From Pontibacillus litoralis JSM 072002 (lineage in GTDB: Bacteria > Bacillota > Bacilli > Bacillales > BH030062): a stretch of DNA of 64,000 nucleotides. Location of the stretch: positions 1 through 64,000 of the forward strand of contig NZ_AVPG01000013.1 in the NCBI RefSeq assembly GCF_000775615.1, read 5' to 3'. Shown one piece after another: positions 33,064 through 42,297 of this stretch. Every line of letters begins with the position of its first letter. Position 1 is the stretch's first letter. Made by a program: the position numbers and the translations under genes. The notes beneath the pieces were generated by a model. The model did not search any database. It was not told the DNA's origin and was given only the letters and a program-made list of their open reading frames with translations.

Positions 33064-33681
33064 TCACCGGAATAAATCGAAAAACCATTCCAACCATTCA
33101 AGCAGAAAGAACTTCACCTCTACTTCTTCTTTCTCATCTGTTTCGTTTGGCTCTACTTCTTCCTCTGCATGTGCGACCGAAGTACCATTATCAAAATCAA
33201 GAAAACATAATGGCGGAAACAATACACACCACCAATTCGCTCCTTTTCCCTCTCCTAACGTAATTAAGATGGCTTCATAAACCCCAGCAGGATACACGTA
33301 ATTTCCATATAGCTTGGCTGGAAAATCAACTTCATCAAATTGAACAGAAAACGATTGAGGGACGCCCTTTTTCTCAAGTGCCATCTTAACGATTTCTCTT
33401 ATTTCCGGTAAGCGACTTTCTATTTCCTCATACGCTTCCTCAATATCAGTTATTTCTTGCACCCAGCCTGTGATGTTCTCATTTACTACATCACGGACGT
33501 AACGTTTCAACTGTTGATCCTTTTCTTGATCACTATTGGCTAAAATCCTTAATCGAATAGCATCATCTGGAATGACTTGATATTGCTCCTCAGCCTTTCT
33601 CTCTTGTCCTTGTATCGAAAACGGAATAAATGATAAACCTATGCAAATGATAACGAAAAATAATAACAATCGTTGCATCAT
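33064..33681 (-). CDS. spoIIR: Stage II sporulation protein R (SpoIIR)
   Basis: 205 residues with a signal peptide (MMQRLLLFFVIICIGLSFIPFSIQG) and the SpoIIR core (DDAIRLRILANSDQEKDQQLKRYVRDVV). Secreted from the forespore to trigger SpoIIGA processing of pro-sigma-E. The C-terminus has an acidic stretch and ends in LEWLEWFFDLF. The ATG at 33681 is used because the first ATG of the frame (33717) lies inside a sigma-F -10 element, and AGGGGG stands before 33681. Confidence 0.93.
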   Translation of the reverse strand: MMQRLLLFFVIICIGLSFIPFSIQGQERKAEEQYQVIPDDAIRLRILANSDQEKDQQLKRYVRDVVNENITGWVQEITDIEEAYEEIESRLPEIREIVKMALEKKGVPQSFSVQFDEVDFPAKLYGNYVYPAGVYEAILITLGEGKGANWWCVLFPPLCFLDFDNGTSVAHAEEEVEPNETDEKEEVEVKFFLLEWLEWFFDLFR

Positions 33682-33715
33682 TCCCTGCCCCCTATGAATG
33701 TTGTTGTTAGTTTCC

Positions 33716-33744
33716 ATTGTGGGCAGGCCTTTCTCCTTTTATAC
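33716..33744 (-). promoter_or_regulatory. Putative sigma-F promoter of spoIIR
   Basis: On the minus strand GTATA (33740-33744), 15 bases, GCCCACAAT (33716-33724), one mismatch from GYWTA-N15-GGnnAnAmT. spoIIR is a known forespore sigma-F gene. The -35 and spacing are the same as those of the spoIIQ promoter call. Confidence 0.55.
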
Positions 33745-33778
33745 TCTATTAATCTATATTTTTTTAATGATCAACAAA

Positions 33779-33809
33779 GCCTGGCTCCCTTTTAAGAGGA
33801 AAGCCAGGC
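33779..33809 (-). terminator. Terminator at the end of prmC
   Basis: On the minus strand GCCTGGCT and AGCCAGGC pair, with additional pairs inside (CC/GG), followed by TTTG. The 5' arm lies within the last codons of prmC (stop at 33792). Confidence 0.75.
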
Positions 33810-34649
33810 AAATACCATACGATTATGCTGATTTATATCTTTCACGACTTCTACAAATGCTTTTGGGAAATGTTGTTGAATAAGGAAAGGAACAGATTCC
33901 CCTTGATCATGGCCAATTTCCAAAGCAAGTAGCGTTTTATCTTTCATGACGTAAGGAAGCTGCGTCACGATCCGTTTATACGCTGCTAATCCGTTATCCT
34001 CCGCAAACAATGCCATATGAGGATCATGCTCACGAACTACGTCAGATAAATTGTCCCGTTCTGTTTCAGGAATGTACGGGGGATTCGATACAACGACATC
34101 GAATTTCTGCCCGTTATTGATAAATGGCTGCAAGAAATCCCCTTCAGAAAAGGAAACATCCGCTTGTAAATGGTGTGCATTCTGGACTGCTACTTCTAAC
34201 GCTTCGGGAGAGAGATCACTAGCAAAAACGGTAGCATCGGGTAGTTCCTTCGCTAACGTAATGGCAAGCACACCACTTCCCGTTCCTAAATCGATGAAGC
34301 TTCTCTCTTTGGCAGACACCCGGTCCAATATACCAACAATTAACTCTTCTGTTTCTGGCCGTGGAATCAATACGTGAGGATTCACTCGAAATGTACGACC
34401 ATAAAATTGCTCTGAACCAATCAAATGTTGCACTGGAGTACCGTCTGACACGTGACGCTTTATATCTTGTTGAATGGCCATAAATTGCTGATGCTCTATT
34501 GGTTCGGAACCGTTGGCAAGCAACTGCACGCGACTCTTTTGTAAATGATGTTGTATTAGCCTTTCTCCTACGCCAACTTCTCGATCATTTTCTTGTAAAA
34601 AAAGAGAAGCCCAGCGGCGGACTTCAAAAATAGTTCTCGGTTCTGTCAT
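33792..34649 (-). CDS. prmC: Release factor glutamine methyltransferase PrmC (HemK)
   Basis: 285 residues. N-terminal helical release-factor-binding domain, then an SAM methyltransferase domain with FIDLGTGSGVLAITLA (SAM loop) and the catalytic NPPY (VVSNPPYIPETE). Methylates the Gln of the GGQ loop in RF1 and RF2. The ATG at 34649 begins one base after the prfA stop; earlier TTG and GTG codons overlap prfA, so translational coupling is likely either way. Confidence 0.95.
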   Translation of the reverse strand: MTEPRTIFEVRRWASLFLQENDREVGVGERLIQHHLQKSRVQLLANGSEPIEHQQFMAIQQDIKRHVSDGTPVQHLIGSEQFYGRTFRVNPHVLIPRPETEELIVGILDRVSAKERSFIDLGTGSGVLAITLAKELPDATVFASDLSPEALEVAVQNAHHLQADVSFSEGDFLQPFINNGQKFDVVVSNPPYIPETERDNLSDVVREHDPHMALFAEDNGLAAYKRIVTQLPYVMKDKTLLALEIGHDQGESVPFLIQQHFPKAFVEVVKDINQHNRMVFAWLSS

Positions 34650-34650
34650 G

Positions 34651-35721
34651 TTATTCACCAATCTGTTCTAGCGCTCTTGTTTGTTCTTCAATGAGAAGTG
34701 CTTCCGTAATCTCAGACAGTTTACCATCTAGAATTTGGTCTAACTTCTGAATCGTTAAGCCAATACGATGATCTGTTACACGGTTTTGTGGAAAATTGTA
34801 CGTACGAATACGCTCAGAACGATCACCAGAACCTACTGCAGACTTACGATGTTCATCATATTCCGCTTGCTGTTCTTGTTGAATCTTCTCAAAAATACGA
34901 GCACGTAATACTTTCATCGCTTTTTCTTTGTTCTTAATTTGCGATTTCTCGTCCTGACAAGATACAACCGTACCCGTCGGCTCGTGCGTTAAACGAACGG
35001 CAGACATTGTCGTGTTTACACTCTGTCCACCCGGGCCAGATGAAGCAAACGTATCCACACGAATATCCTTCTCATTAATATCCACTTCTACTTCTTCCGC
35101 TTCTGGTAATACAGCTACAGTTGATGTTGAAGTATGAATTCGACCGCCAGATTCTGTTTGCGGAACACGTTGCACGCGGTGAGCACCGTTCTCGAACTTA
35201 AGCTTAGAAAACGCACCAGATCCATTTACCATGAAAATGATTTCCTTATAGCCACCAACTTCACTCTCATGGGAGTCCATAATATCAATTTTCCAGCCTT
35301 GTTCCTCTGCAAAGCGAGCGTACATACGGAATAAGTCACCAGCAAACAATGCCGCCTCGTCACCACCAGCAGCTCCACGAATCTCCATAATAACGTTTTT
35401 GTCGTCATTAGGGTCTTTCGGAATAAGAAGGATTTTCAGACGCTCTTCTAACTCTACCTTTTTGTCAGCTAGCTCCGATAATTCTTCTTTCGCCATTTCT
35501 TTCATATCTTCATCCAGGTCTTCTTCTAGCATCGCACGTGTATCATCGTGCTGAGTCGAAACATCCTTATATTCACGATAAACCTGTACAGTCTCATCAA
35601 GTCCAGCTTGTTCTTTAGAATATTCGCGAAGCTTGTTAGAATCATTCACAATCTCAGGATCACTCAACAATTCATTCAGCTTCTCATACCGATCTTCTAA
35701 GGTTTGAAGCTTTTCTAACAC
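34651..35721 (-). CDS. prfA: Peptide chain release factor 1
   Basis: 356 residues. The GGQ catalytic loop is in [20 protein letters not shown]. The RF1-type stop-recognition region follows [16 protein letters not shown], and [18 protein letters not shown] is present. Terminates translation at UAA and UAG. GTG start with AGAGGTGG six bases upstream. Confidence 0.98.
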   Translation of the reverse strand: MLEKLQTLEDRYEKLNELLSDPEIVNDSNKLREYSKEQAGLDETVQVYREYKDVSTQHDDTRAMLEEDLDEDMKEMAKEELSELADKKVELEERLKILLIPKDPNDDKNVIMEIRGAAGGDEAALFAGDLFRMYARFAEEQGWKIDIMDSHESEVGGYKEIIFMVNGSGAFSKLKFENGAHRVQRVPQTESGGRIHTSTSTVAVLPEAEEVEVDINEKDIRVDTFASSGPGGQSVNTTMSAVRLTHEPTGTVVSCQDEKSQIKNKEKAMKVLRARIFEKIQQEQQAEYDEHRKSAVGSGDRSERIRTYNFPQNRVTDHRIGLTIQKLDQILDGKLSEITEALLIEEQTRALEQIGE

Positions 35722-35854
35722 TTACAACCACCTCTTTTTCGTCCATAACAGTATAATTATAGTACACCAGCCACTAGTAGTCAAAAAGAAGTGGAGGGAT
35801 AAAACAAGACAATGTACAGCAATTTAAAAGTGGCTTTTTGAAGGCTATACCTCT

Positions 35855-36232
35855 TCATTTTATGTTCACTTGTAATCGATAACGTGGTAAGGCTTCCTCA
35901 AGCGCGGCTTTGGTTTGCTGTTCAAGGCGATTTCTTTCTTCTTCATCTATATCCTCATTCGTAGCTCTTACAGCCACATACGCTTTACTACCTGTAAAGT
36001 TCACGCGCCGCACCTCTACCCCGTCAATTAATGCAACGGTTTCATACACTTTCTCTTTATCCAATCGTAACCCCCACGATTCGCCAACTTGGTTCATTTG
36101 TTGTGGGTTATCGGTTTGTTGATGACTAAGCCGTTCATACTTTTCCTTTTCTTGATTTACTGCTTGATTATTCGTACAAGCTGGCAGAACGAAAAGTATG
36201 CAACCAATAAGAAGCAACACTTTATTGGACAT
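35855..36232 (-). CDS. YhcN/YlaJ-family sporulation lipoprotein
   Basis: 125 residues with signal peptide and lipobox (LPAC, Cys19). The domain VYETVALIDGVEVRRVNFTGSKAYVAVRATNE followed by a Glu/Arg-rich helix is the YhcN/YlaJ fold of spore-associated lipoproteins that localise to the inner spore membrane and affect germination. B. subtilis has no orthologue at this locus, so the assignment rests on the sequence alone. GGAGG-like site before the ATG. Confidence 0.75.
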   Translation of the reverse strand: MSNKVLLLIGCILFVLPACTNNQAVNQEKEKYERLSHQQTDNPQQMNQVGESWGLRLDKEKVYETVALIDGVEVRRVNFTGSKAYVAVRATNEDIDEEERNRLEQQTKAALEEALPRYRLQVNIK

Positions 36233-36298
36233 GAATGAACAACCTCCTTCATTATTTTAGAAATAGGTTGTCCATTCTCGCCATTTCTATGATGAATA

Positions 36299-36332
36299 CA
36301 AAAAAACCTCCCTGAATTTGTTCAGCAAGGTT
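36299..36332 (-). terminator. Terminator after tdk
   Basis: On the minus strand AACCTTGCTGAA and TTCAGGGAGGTT pair (two internal mismatches, 4-base loop) and are followed by a run of T. The 5' arm reaches into the last tdk codons (stop at 36322). Confidence 0.85.
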
Positions 36333-36930
36333 TCTCCTTCATCACTTGTTTTGGTTTGTTAGGTACTTCATGATGATGGCGACAGCGCGGTTCATAAGAT
36401 TCCGATGCACCTACGAGGATAATGGGGTCATCATAAGATGCTGGACGGCCGTCAATCAAACGTTGTGTGCGGCTAGCCGGAGCTCCACATATCGGACAAA
36501 TGGCACTTAGCTTTGTTACCGATTCCGCTAAGGCAAGAAATGTTGGTAAACAGCCAAATGGTTCGCCACGAAAGTCTTGATCCAATCCTGCAACGAGGAC
36601 GCGGTGTCCACGATCTGCTAATGTTTGCGCAACTTCAACAATTTTATCATCGAAAAATTGCACCTCATCTATGGCAACAATATCGATTGATTCATCGACC
36701 TGATTTAGTATGGCTTCAGATTGATCTAATGGTTGAGCAACAACAGATGAACCATTATGCGATACAATGGCCTCTTCTGCATAACGATTATCGATTGCTG
36801 GCTTAAATACACGGATAGATAGGTTTCCGTATGTAGCCCGGCGCACGCGGCGGATGAGTTCTTCTGATTTTCCAGAGAACATACTTCCACAAATGACTTC
36901 AATCCATCCGTTTTGTTTCATTATATGCAC
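36322..36930 (-). CDS. tdk: Thymidine kinase
   Basis: 202 residues, type II thymidine kinase. P-loop [14 protein letters not shown], Walker B-like [10 protein letters not shown], and a zinc site formed by [13 protein letters not shown] and CRHHHE. Phosphorylates thymidine in pyrimidine salvage. GTG start with AGGGGGAGG seven bases upstream; the N-terminus MHIMKQNGW aligns with MYIMKQSGW of B. subtilis. Confidence 0.97.
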   Translation of the reverse strand: MHIMKQNGWIEVICGSMFSGKSEELIRRVRRATYGNLSIRVFKPAIDNRYAEEAIVSHNGSSVVAQPLDQSEAILNQVDESIDIVAIDEVQFFDDKIVEVAQTLADRGHRVLVAGLDQDFRGEPFGCLPTFLALAESVTKLSAICPICGAPASRTQRLIDGRPASYDDPIILVGASESYEPRCRHHHEVPNKPKQVMKEKPC

Positions 36931-37012
36931 TAGTTAGCCTCCCCCTTCTTTCTCGGTGAGCATTTCTTATTTATTCATAAACTGCCTTGGAAGACAGGAC
37001 AATATGCCAATA

Positions 37013-37048
37013 AAAAAACAGGCAAAGGAGACAATTTGCCTGTTTTTT
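37013..37048 (-). terminator. Terminator after rpmE2
   Basis: A perfect 14-bp stem (AAAAAACAGGCAAA/TTTGCCTGTTTTTT) with an 8-base loop, symmetric enough to act on both strands. Confidence 0.95.
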
Positions 37049-37074
37049 CAACTCGATAATAAGTTGTATAAAAC

Positions 37075-37320
37075 TTATCCAAGATTGTATTTTTTCTTGA
37101 AACGATCCACACGGCCGCCAGCTTTGTCCGCTTTTTGCTTACCAGTGTAGAATGGGTGAGAAGCTGAGCTAATCTCAACACGGATTAGTGGGTAAGTGTT
37201 GCCATCTTCCCATTCGATTGTTTCATCAGAAGTCATAGTAGAGCCAGTTAGAAATTTGAAATCTGAACTAGTATCTAGAAATACAACTTTCTGGAATTTA
37301 GGATGAATTTGTTCCTTCAT
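37075..37320 (-). CDS. rpmE2: 50S ribosomal protein L31 type B (zinc-independent)
   Basis: 81 residues with no cysteine. It has [26 protein letters not shown], the L31 signature, where B. subtilis RpmE at this same rho-tdk locus has the zinc-binding CSECHPFYTG. The insertion ([28 protein letters not shown]) is typical of type B. It has its own sigma-A promoter just after rho. No Zur box (TCGTAATNATTACGA) is seen upstream, so it may be the constitutive L31. Confidence 0.93.
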   Translation of the reverse strand: MKEQIHPKFQKVVFLDTSSDFKFLTGSTMTSDETIEWEDGNTYPLIRVEISSASHPFYTGKQKADKAGGRVDRFKKKYNLG

Positions 37321-37419
37321 GTTATTACACTCCTTTTTGCCCTGAGTCCTGTGGAAACAGAGTTATTATAAGAGCCGTTAACAGACTACAATAGTCATTA
37401 TCGAAACTCACATAGACTG

Positions 37420-37448
37420 ATTATAACAGCGTCTAATAACAATTGCAA
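37420..37448 (-). promoter_or_regulatory. Sigma-A promoter of rpmE2
   Basis: On the minus strand TTGCAA (37443-37448), 17 bases, TATAAT (37420-37425). Gives a leader of about 90 bases containing a short CTGT-ttcc-ACAG hairpin just before the ribosome binding site. Confidence 0.65.
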
Positions 37449-37473
37449 CCTATTGTTTTGTCATAAATATGAA

Positions 37474-38769
37474 CTAAGAACGGCGAGATGATGGGGATTT
37501 CCCTTTCATATCTTCCTCCATCAGTTGGAAAAATTCTTCGTTATTTTTCGATGATTTCAGGCGACGTAGAAATCGATCGATGAAATCAGGTTGATTGCCG
37601 AATGTTTTGCGAATGGCCCATATTTTGTCTAGATGATGCTTCGGTAATAACAACTCTTCTTTACGAGTACCAGAACGCATAATGTCGATTGCAGGGAAAA
37701 TACGGCGTTCTGCTAGACTACGATCGAGGTGAAGCTCCATATTACCTGTACCTTTAAATTCTTCATAAATAACATCATCCATACGGGAACCAGTATCAAC
37801 AAGTGCTGTTGCTAAAATGGTTAAGCTACCACCATCTTCAATGTTACGAGCAGCACCGAAGAAACGTTTCGGTCTATGGAAAGCAGCTGGATCAATACCC
37901 CCAGAAAGTGTACGTCCACTTGGCGGAATGACTAAGTTATACGCACGTGCAAGTCGAGTAATACTGTCCATTAAAATGATAACGTCTTTTTTATGCTCTA
38001 CAAGACGCATAGCTCGTTCTAACACAAGTTCTGATACTTTAATATGGTTTTCTGGTACTTCATCAAATGTAGAACTTACCACATCAACGTTGGATGCTAC
38101 CGATCGTTCAATATCTGTTACTTCCTCTGGACGCTCATCCACTAACAAAATAATCAACTTCGAATCTGGGTGATTCAAGGAGATGCTGTTGGCAATTTGT
38201 TTAAGTAGAATGGTTTTTCCTGCTTTCGGAGGGGCTACGATTAATCCACGTTGGCCATACCCAACAGGTGTCATTAAATCAATAATGCGTGTGGAAAGAC
38301 TACCTTTATTCTCGGTTTCTAATTTCATTAATTGATCAGGATATAAAGGCGTTAAGGCAGGGAAATGGACACGCTCTTTTGCTATTTCAGGATTCTCTCC
38401 ATTGACCGCATCAACGTGTAACAATCCGTAATAACGTTCATTTTCTTTCGGTGGACGAACCTTACCAGACACTTTATCCCCATTTCTTAAATCAAAACGA
38501 CGAATTTGTGAAGCTGAGATGTAAATATCCTCCGCACTAGGTGAATAATTAATCGGACGTAAAAAACCGAACCCTTCTGAAGGAATAATTTCTAAAATCC
38601 CATCCATAAATAAGAAGCCGTCTTTCTCTGCTTGCGCTTTTAAAATAGCAAATATGAGTTCTTTCTTTGTTAATTTAGCATAATACGATACTTTATACTC
38701 CTTGGCTAAAGCATATAATTCTTTTAAATTCTTTGTTTCTAAATGCGAAATGGTTAATGCATCAGACAC
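37474..38769 (-). CDS. rho: Transcription termination factor Rho
   Basis: 431 residues: N-terminal Rho_N helices (LKELYALAKEYKVSYYAKLTK), RNA-binding cold-shock-like domain (GILEIIPSEGFGFLRP), and RecA-type ATPase with Walker A APPKAGKTILLKQ, Walker B DVIILMDSITR, and the Q/R loops (SGGIDPAAFHRPKRFFGAARN). Hexameric RNA helicase. Its leader is 295 bases long and contains a 37-codon reading frame. Confidence 0.98.
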   Translation of the reverse strand: MSDALTISHLETKNLKELYALAKEYKVSYYAKLTKKELIFAILKAQAEKDGFLFMDGILEIIPSEGFGFLRPINYSPSAEDIYISASQIRRFDLRNGDKVSGKVRPPKENERYYGLLHVDAVNGENPEIAKERVHFPALTPLYPDQLMKLETENKGSLSTRIIDLMTPVGYGQRGLIVAPPKAGKTILLKQIANSISLNHPDSKLIILLVDERPEEVTDIERSVASNVDVVSSTFDEVPENHIKVSELVLERAMRLVEHKKDVIILMDSITRLARAYNLVIPPSGRTLSGGIDPAAFHRPKRFFGAARNIEDGGSLTILATALVDTGSRMDDVIYEEFKGTGNMELHLDRSLAERRIFPAIDIMRSGTRKEELLLPKHHLDKIWAIRKTFGNQPDFIDRFLRRLKSSKNNEEFFQLMEEDMKGKSPSSRRS

Positions 38770-38802
38770 ACTATCACCTACATATTATTTATTTTTATCA
38801 TC

Positions 38803-38916
38803 TTATTGTTGAAATCTATGAAAGTCATTCTGTGAAATAGCTTCTCTCCATTTAGTTGTAAATGTATTAGAAGAATCTTTAGAAGCTAGAATAGAAGTTT
38901 CAAACGGGGCATTCAT
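38803..38916 (-). CDS. Candidate 37-residue leader ORF upstream of rho
   Basis: A frame from ATG 38916 to TAA 38803 encodes MNAPFETSILASKDSSNTFT followed by TKWREAISQNDFHRFQQ, with a protein-like mix of residues in an otherwise very AT-rich leader. It ends 33 bases before the rho start. There is no good Shine-Dalgarno sequence before the ATG (a TTG precedes it directly), and I do not recognise the peptide. It could be a leader peptide for rho autoregulation, a gene remnant, or chance. Confidence 0.3.
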   Translation of the reverse strand: MNAPFETSILASKDSSNTFTTKWREAISQNDFHRFQQ

Positions 38917-39015
38917 CAAGATTTAATTAAACATATATTATTTTAACCTTATTTATCATTAATATACAACATTTATTTTAGTAGCACCGTTAAATCAACA
39001 TGAACGATTTACATG

Positions 39016-39048
39016 AAAAACCTAGCACTCCTATAAGCAAGTGCTAGG
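39016..39048 (-). terminator. Terminator after glpX
   Basis: A perfect 9-bp stem (CCTAGCACT/AGTGCTAGG) followed on the minus strand by TTTTT, 17 bases past the glpX stop. It separates glpX from the rho leader. Confidence 0.92.
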
Positions 39049-39064
39049 ATTTCGTTTACATCTA

Positions 39065-40033
39065 TTATGGTTTAATAACTAAATTAGGCTTCTTCTTCAA
39101 GGAATGGTTGCCATCAATAAATCGTACTGTTCCGGATTTCGCACGCATAACAACGGTTTGAGTCGTTGCTTTCATCCCTTTAAATTGTACACCTTTAAGA
39201 AGTTCACCATCTGTTACACCTGTCGCAGCAAAAATGGCATCATCTCCACCACACATATCCTCTAAGGAAAGAACTTTACTCGTATCTTCAATACCCATGT
39301 CACGACATCTTGCCTCTTGTTCTTCATTTTCTGGTAGAAGCTTCCCTTGAATTTCTCCACCTAAACATTTTAAAGCAGCTGCTGCTAATACACCTTCTGG
39401 CGCGCCACCACTACCGAGTAGAATATCAACACCTGTGTGATCAAAAGCGGTATTAATGGCTGCTGCTACGTCTCCATCAGAAATAAGCTTAATACGAGCA
39501 CCAGCAGCTCGGATTTCATCAATGATGCCTTGATGACGCTCACGATTTAATACAATCGCCACAACGTCTTCTACATCTTTGTTCTTCGCTTTCGCTACCG
39601 CTTCTAAGTTCTCCGTTACTGACTTATTAATATCGACTTTTCCTACACAATCAGGACCTACAGCAATTTTGTCCATGTACATATCAGGAGCATGCAATAA
39701 TTTCCCATGGTCAGCTACTGCAAGCACAGCTAAGGCATTCCACGTACCTTGAGCTACAATATTCGTACCTTCTAACGGGTCTACTGCAACGTCTACACGA
39801 GGTCCAAAACCATTCCCTAGCGTTTCCCCTATGTAAAGCATTGGAGCTTCATCCATTTCCCCTTCGCCAATAACAACGGTACCTTTCATTGGAATGGTAT
39901 CAAATACGTCACGCATAGCACTTGTCGCTGCATCATCTGCCTCGTCTTTTTTTCCTCTTCCCATCCAACGTGATGATGATAAGGCAGCTGCTTCCGTTAC
40001 TCGAACTAATTCCATTGATAAACTTCTTTCCAT
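39065..40033 (-). CDS. glpX: Class II fructose-1,6-bisphosphatase GlpX
   Basis: 322 residues. Metal-binding motifs of the inositol-phosphatase-like fold are present: [15 protein letters not shown] and [13 protein letters not shown]. Hydrolyses fructose-1,6-bisphosphate in gluconeogenesis. GAGGAGGAG before the ATG. B. subtilis also has glpX between murAB and rho. Confidence 0.96.
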   Translation of the reverse strand: MERSLSMELVRVTEAAALSSSRWMGRGKKDEADDAATSAMRDVFDTIPMKGTVVIGEGEMDEAPMLYIGETLGNGFGPRVDVAVDPLEGTNIVAQGTWNALAVLAVADHGKLLHAPDMYMDKIAVGPDCVGKVDINKSVTENLEAVAKAKNKDVEDVVAIVLNRERHQGIIDEIRAAGARIKLISDGDVAAAINTAFDHTGVDILLGSGGAPEGVLAAAALKCLGGEIQGKLLPENEEQEARCRDMGIEDTSKVLSLEDMCGGDDAIFAATGVTDGELLKGVQFKGMKATTQTVVMRAKSGTVRFIDGNHSLKKKPNLVIKP

Positions 40034-40146
40034 GGTTATGCTCCTCCTCGTTTTATCTACACTTTTTATGCGATTTCTCTTCTCAAAAAAACATTCTACA
40101 TCTCCATAGAGTATGAAGTTTATTCTCTTTCCGCAACAAAGTTATG

Positions 40147-40176
40147 TACTACCCAACTTCATAAAGTCAGGCAGTA
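40147..40176 (-). other. Hairpin between murA2 and glpX
   Basis: On the minus strand TACTGCCTGACTT and AAGTTGGGTAGTA pair over 13 positions with three G-U pairs and a 4-base loop. The G-U pairs imply that the minus-strand RNA is the functional one. No T tract follows. It may be a processing or stabilising element in the murA2-glpX transcript. Confidence 0.45.
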
Positions 40177-40183
40177 TAGTTAT

Positions 40184-41470
40184 TTAAGCATTCTGCGTTT
40201 GTTCTATTTCGGATTCTGTCATTTGTTCGCGCCAAATGTTCGCACCAAGTGATTGTAATTTCTCTACAAGATGCTCATAGCCACGATCAATATGTTCTAG
40301 ACCGGATACTTCCGTTATTCCGTTTGCTAACAAACCCGCGACAACGAGAGCTGCTCCAGCCCTTAAATCGCTTGCTTTCACTTTCGCTCCCTCTAAATGC
40401 ACTGGACCATTTACAATAGCAGAGCTACTCTCCACTTTAATATCAGCATTCATTCTTCGAAGCTCGTCAATATGTTTAAACCTAGCGCTATAAATCGTAT
40501 CTGTTACAACACCTGTCCCTTTCGCTTGCGTTAATAAAGATGTGAAAGGTTGTTGTAAATCTGTTGGAAAGCCTGGATATACGAGCGTTTTAATATCAAC
40601 ACTTTTTAAAGCATTCGAGCTACTAATTAAAAGTTGATCGTCTTTCGTGTCAATGGAGACACCCATTTCTCTCAACTTAGCTATTAACGATTCCAAATGC
40701 TGTGGAATGACGTTATCAATAATTACATTATCTCCTTGCGCTGCTGCCATAATGGTGTATGTCCCTGCTTCAATTCTGTCAGGGATAATTGTATGACGAC
40801 AACCATTTAACGATTCCACACCTTCAATACGAATCACGTCTGTACCTGCACCTTTAATTTTTGCTCCCATGCTCGATAATAGTGTGGCTACATCAATGAT
40901 TTCTGGTTCTTTTGCAGCATTTTCAATGAGCGTTTTTCCCTTTGCACGAACGGCTGCAAGCATAATGTTAATTGTAGCTCCAACACTAACAACGTCTAGA
41001 TATATACGAGCGCCACGTAACTCTTCTGCTCGTAAATAAATGGCACCTTGTTCGTTCGTAACCTCTGCACCTAACGCTTCAAATCCTTTAATATGCTGAT
41101 CGATTGGACGTGGACCTAAATGACATCCACCTGGCAACCCGATGACAGCTTTTTTGAATCGTCCGAGCATCGCTCCCATAAAATAATAGGAAGCACGTAA
41201 TTTCTTCACTTTCCCGTTCGGAAGAGGCATAGAGAACATATTCGATGGATCAATATAAATATCCTGCCCATCTTTTTTCACAGTTCCACCTATCTCTTCT
41301 AACAAAACACTTAATGTATCAACATCAGAAATGTTCGGTAACCCTTCAATAGTGACTGGAGATTCTGCTAGTATGGATGCTGGTAATAATGCAACCGCAC
41401 TATTCTTGGCACCACTTACACGCACTGTCCCTTTTAAAGAGTGACCTCCTTCAATAAGCAGCTTTTCCAT
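40184..41470 (-). CDS. murAB: UDP-N-acetylglucosamine 1-carboxyvinyltransferase 2 (MurAB/MurZ)
   Basis: 428 residues, second MurA paralogue. Catalytic Cys in [26 protein letters not shown] at 41470 ([24 protein letters not shown]) is preceded by AAGGGAG; the longer frame adds ten residues without a site. The locus (tal-fbaA upstream, glpX downstream) identifies it as the MurAB orthologue, which usually contributes less than MurAA. Confidence 0.95.
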   Translation of the reverse strand: MEKLLIEGGHSLKGTVRVSGAKNSAVALLPASILAESPVTIEGLPNISDVDTLSVLLEEIGGTVKKDGQDIYIDPSNMFSMPLPNGKVKKLRASYYFMGAMLGRFKKAVIGLPGGCHLGPRPIDQHIKGFEALGAEVTNEQGAIYLRAEELRGARIYLDVVSVGATINIMLAAVRAKGKTLIENAAKEPEIIDVATLLSSMGAKIKGAGTDVIRIEGVESLNGCRHTIIPDRIEAGTYTIMAAAQGDNVIIDNVIPQHLESLIAKLREMGVSIDTKDDQLLISSSNALKSVDIKTLVYPGFPTDLQQPFTSLLTQAKGTGVVTDTIYSARFKHIDELRRMNADIKVESSSAIVNGPVHLEGAKVKASDLRAGAALVVAGLLANGITEVSGLEHIDRGYEHLVEKLQSLGANIWREQMTESEIEQTQNA

Positions 41471-41541
41471 TTTGGACTCCCTTCTATCTAGGTAAACCAA
41501 TGCTTTCCACGCTTATTTTACACGTTTTTTCCAACTATATA

Positions 41542-42183
41542 CTATTTTTGTTTATTCCAATCCGATAGAAACTTCTCAATACCCGCATCTGTTAACGGAT
41601 GATGGACAAGCTGTTTTAGTACTTTAGCTGGTAACGTAGCAATGTGCGCCCCATTTAACGCTGCATCTGTTACGTGAATTGGGTGACGAACAGATGCTGC
41701 AATGATTTCTGTTTCTATGGCGTGACGGTCAAATATCTCTGCAATTTGAGCTACTAAATGCATGCCGTCTTGTCCGATATCATCTAATCTTCCTAAGAAA
41801 GGAGATACATATGTTGCCCCTGCACGAGCTGCAAGTAATGCTTGGTTAGCGGAGAAAATAAGGGTCACATTCGTTTTAATATTTAAAGCAGATAATTGCT
41901 TGACTGCCTTTAGTCCTTCTAAAGTCATCGGCACTTTCACCGTAATATTCGGCGCAATAGCTGCTAATTCTTTCCCCTCTTTCACCATACCTTCTGCATC
42001 TTCTGCAATCACTTCTGCACTAATGGAGCCATCGACCTCTTGAGCGATCTCTTTTAATCGATCGTGGAACGAAATATTTTCCTTCGCTACTAATGATGGG
42101 TTTGTTGTAACACCAGCAATAATCCCTAGCTCATTTGCTTCACGAATATCCTCAATATTTGCCGTATCTATAAAAAATTTCAC
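41542..42183 (-). CDS. tal: Transaldolase (TalC/MipB family)
   Basis: 213 residues, the short transaldolase type. The Schiff-base lysine is in [20 protein letters not shown]; substrate residues are in [14 protein letters not shown] and [12 protein letters not shown]. Non-oxidative pentose phosphate pathway; a fructose-6-phosphate aldolase activity is possible in this family. GTG start with AAGGAGG ten bases before. Confidence 0.95.
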   Translation of the reverse strand: MKFFIDTANIEDIREANELGIIAGVTTNPSLVAKENISFHDRLKEIAQEVDGSISAEVIAEDAEGMVKEGKELAAIAPNITVKVPMTLEGLKAVKQLSALNIKTNVTLIFSANQALLAARAGATYVSPFLGRLDDIGQDGMHLVAQIAEIFDRHAIETEIIAASVRHPIHVTDAALNGAHIATLPAKVLKQLVHHPLTDAGIEKFLSDWNKQK

Positions 42184-42236
42184 CTTATTTGTACCTCCTT
42201 TAGAATGGTTGCGTTTTCAAGAGTAATGAAAAACAT

Positions 42237-42264
42237 GACTTTTCATCTTTCATGATGAAAAGCC
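42237..42264 (-). terminator. Terminator-like hairpin after fbaA
   Basis: On the minus strand GGCTTTTCATC and GATGAAAAGTC pair over 11 positions (one G-U) around atgaaa, followed by ATGTTTTTC. The T tract is displaced by three bases, so read-through to tal is possible. Confidence 0.7.
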
Positions 42265-42297
42265 ATATTTCTCTTACTTTTTCAAATCATTTGCACC

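Noticed and set aside
33717-33719. spoIIR start at the first ATG of the frame (33717)
   Set aside because: That ATG is part of a sigma-F-like -10 element, and its nearest purine-rich site is about 17 bases away.
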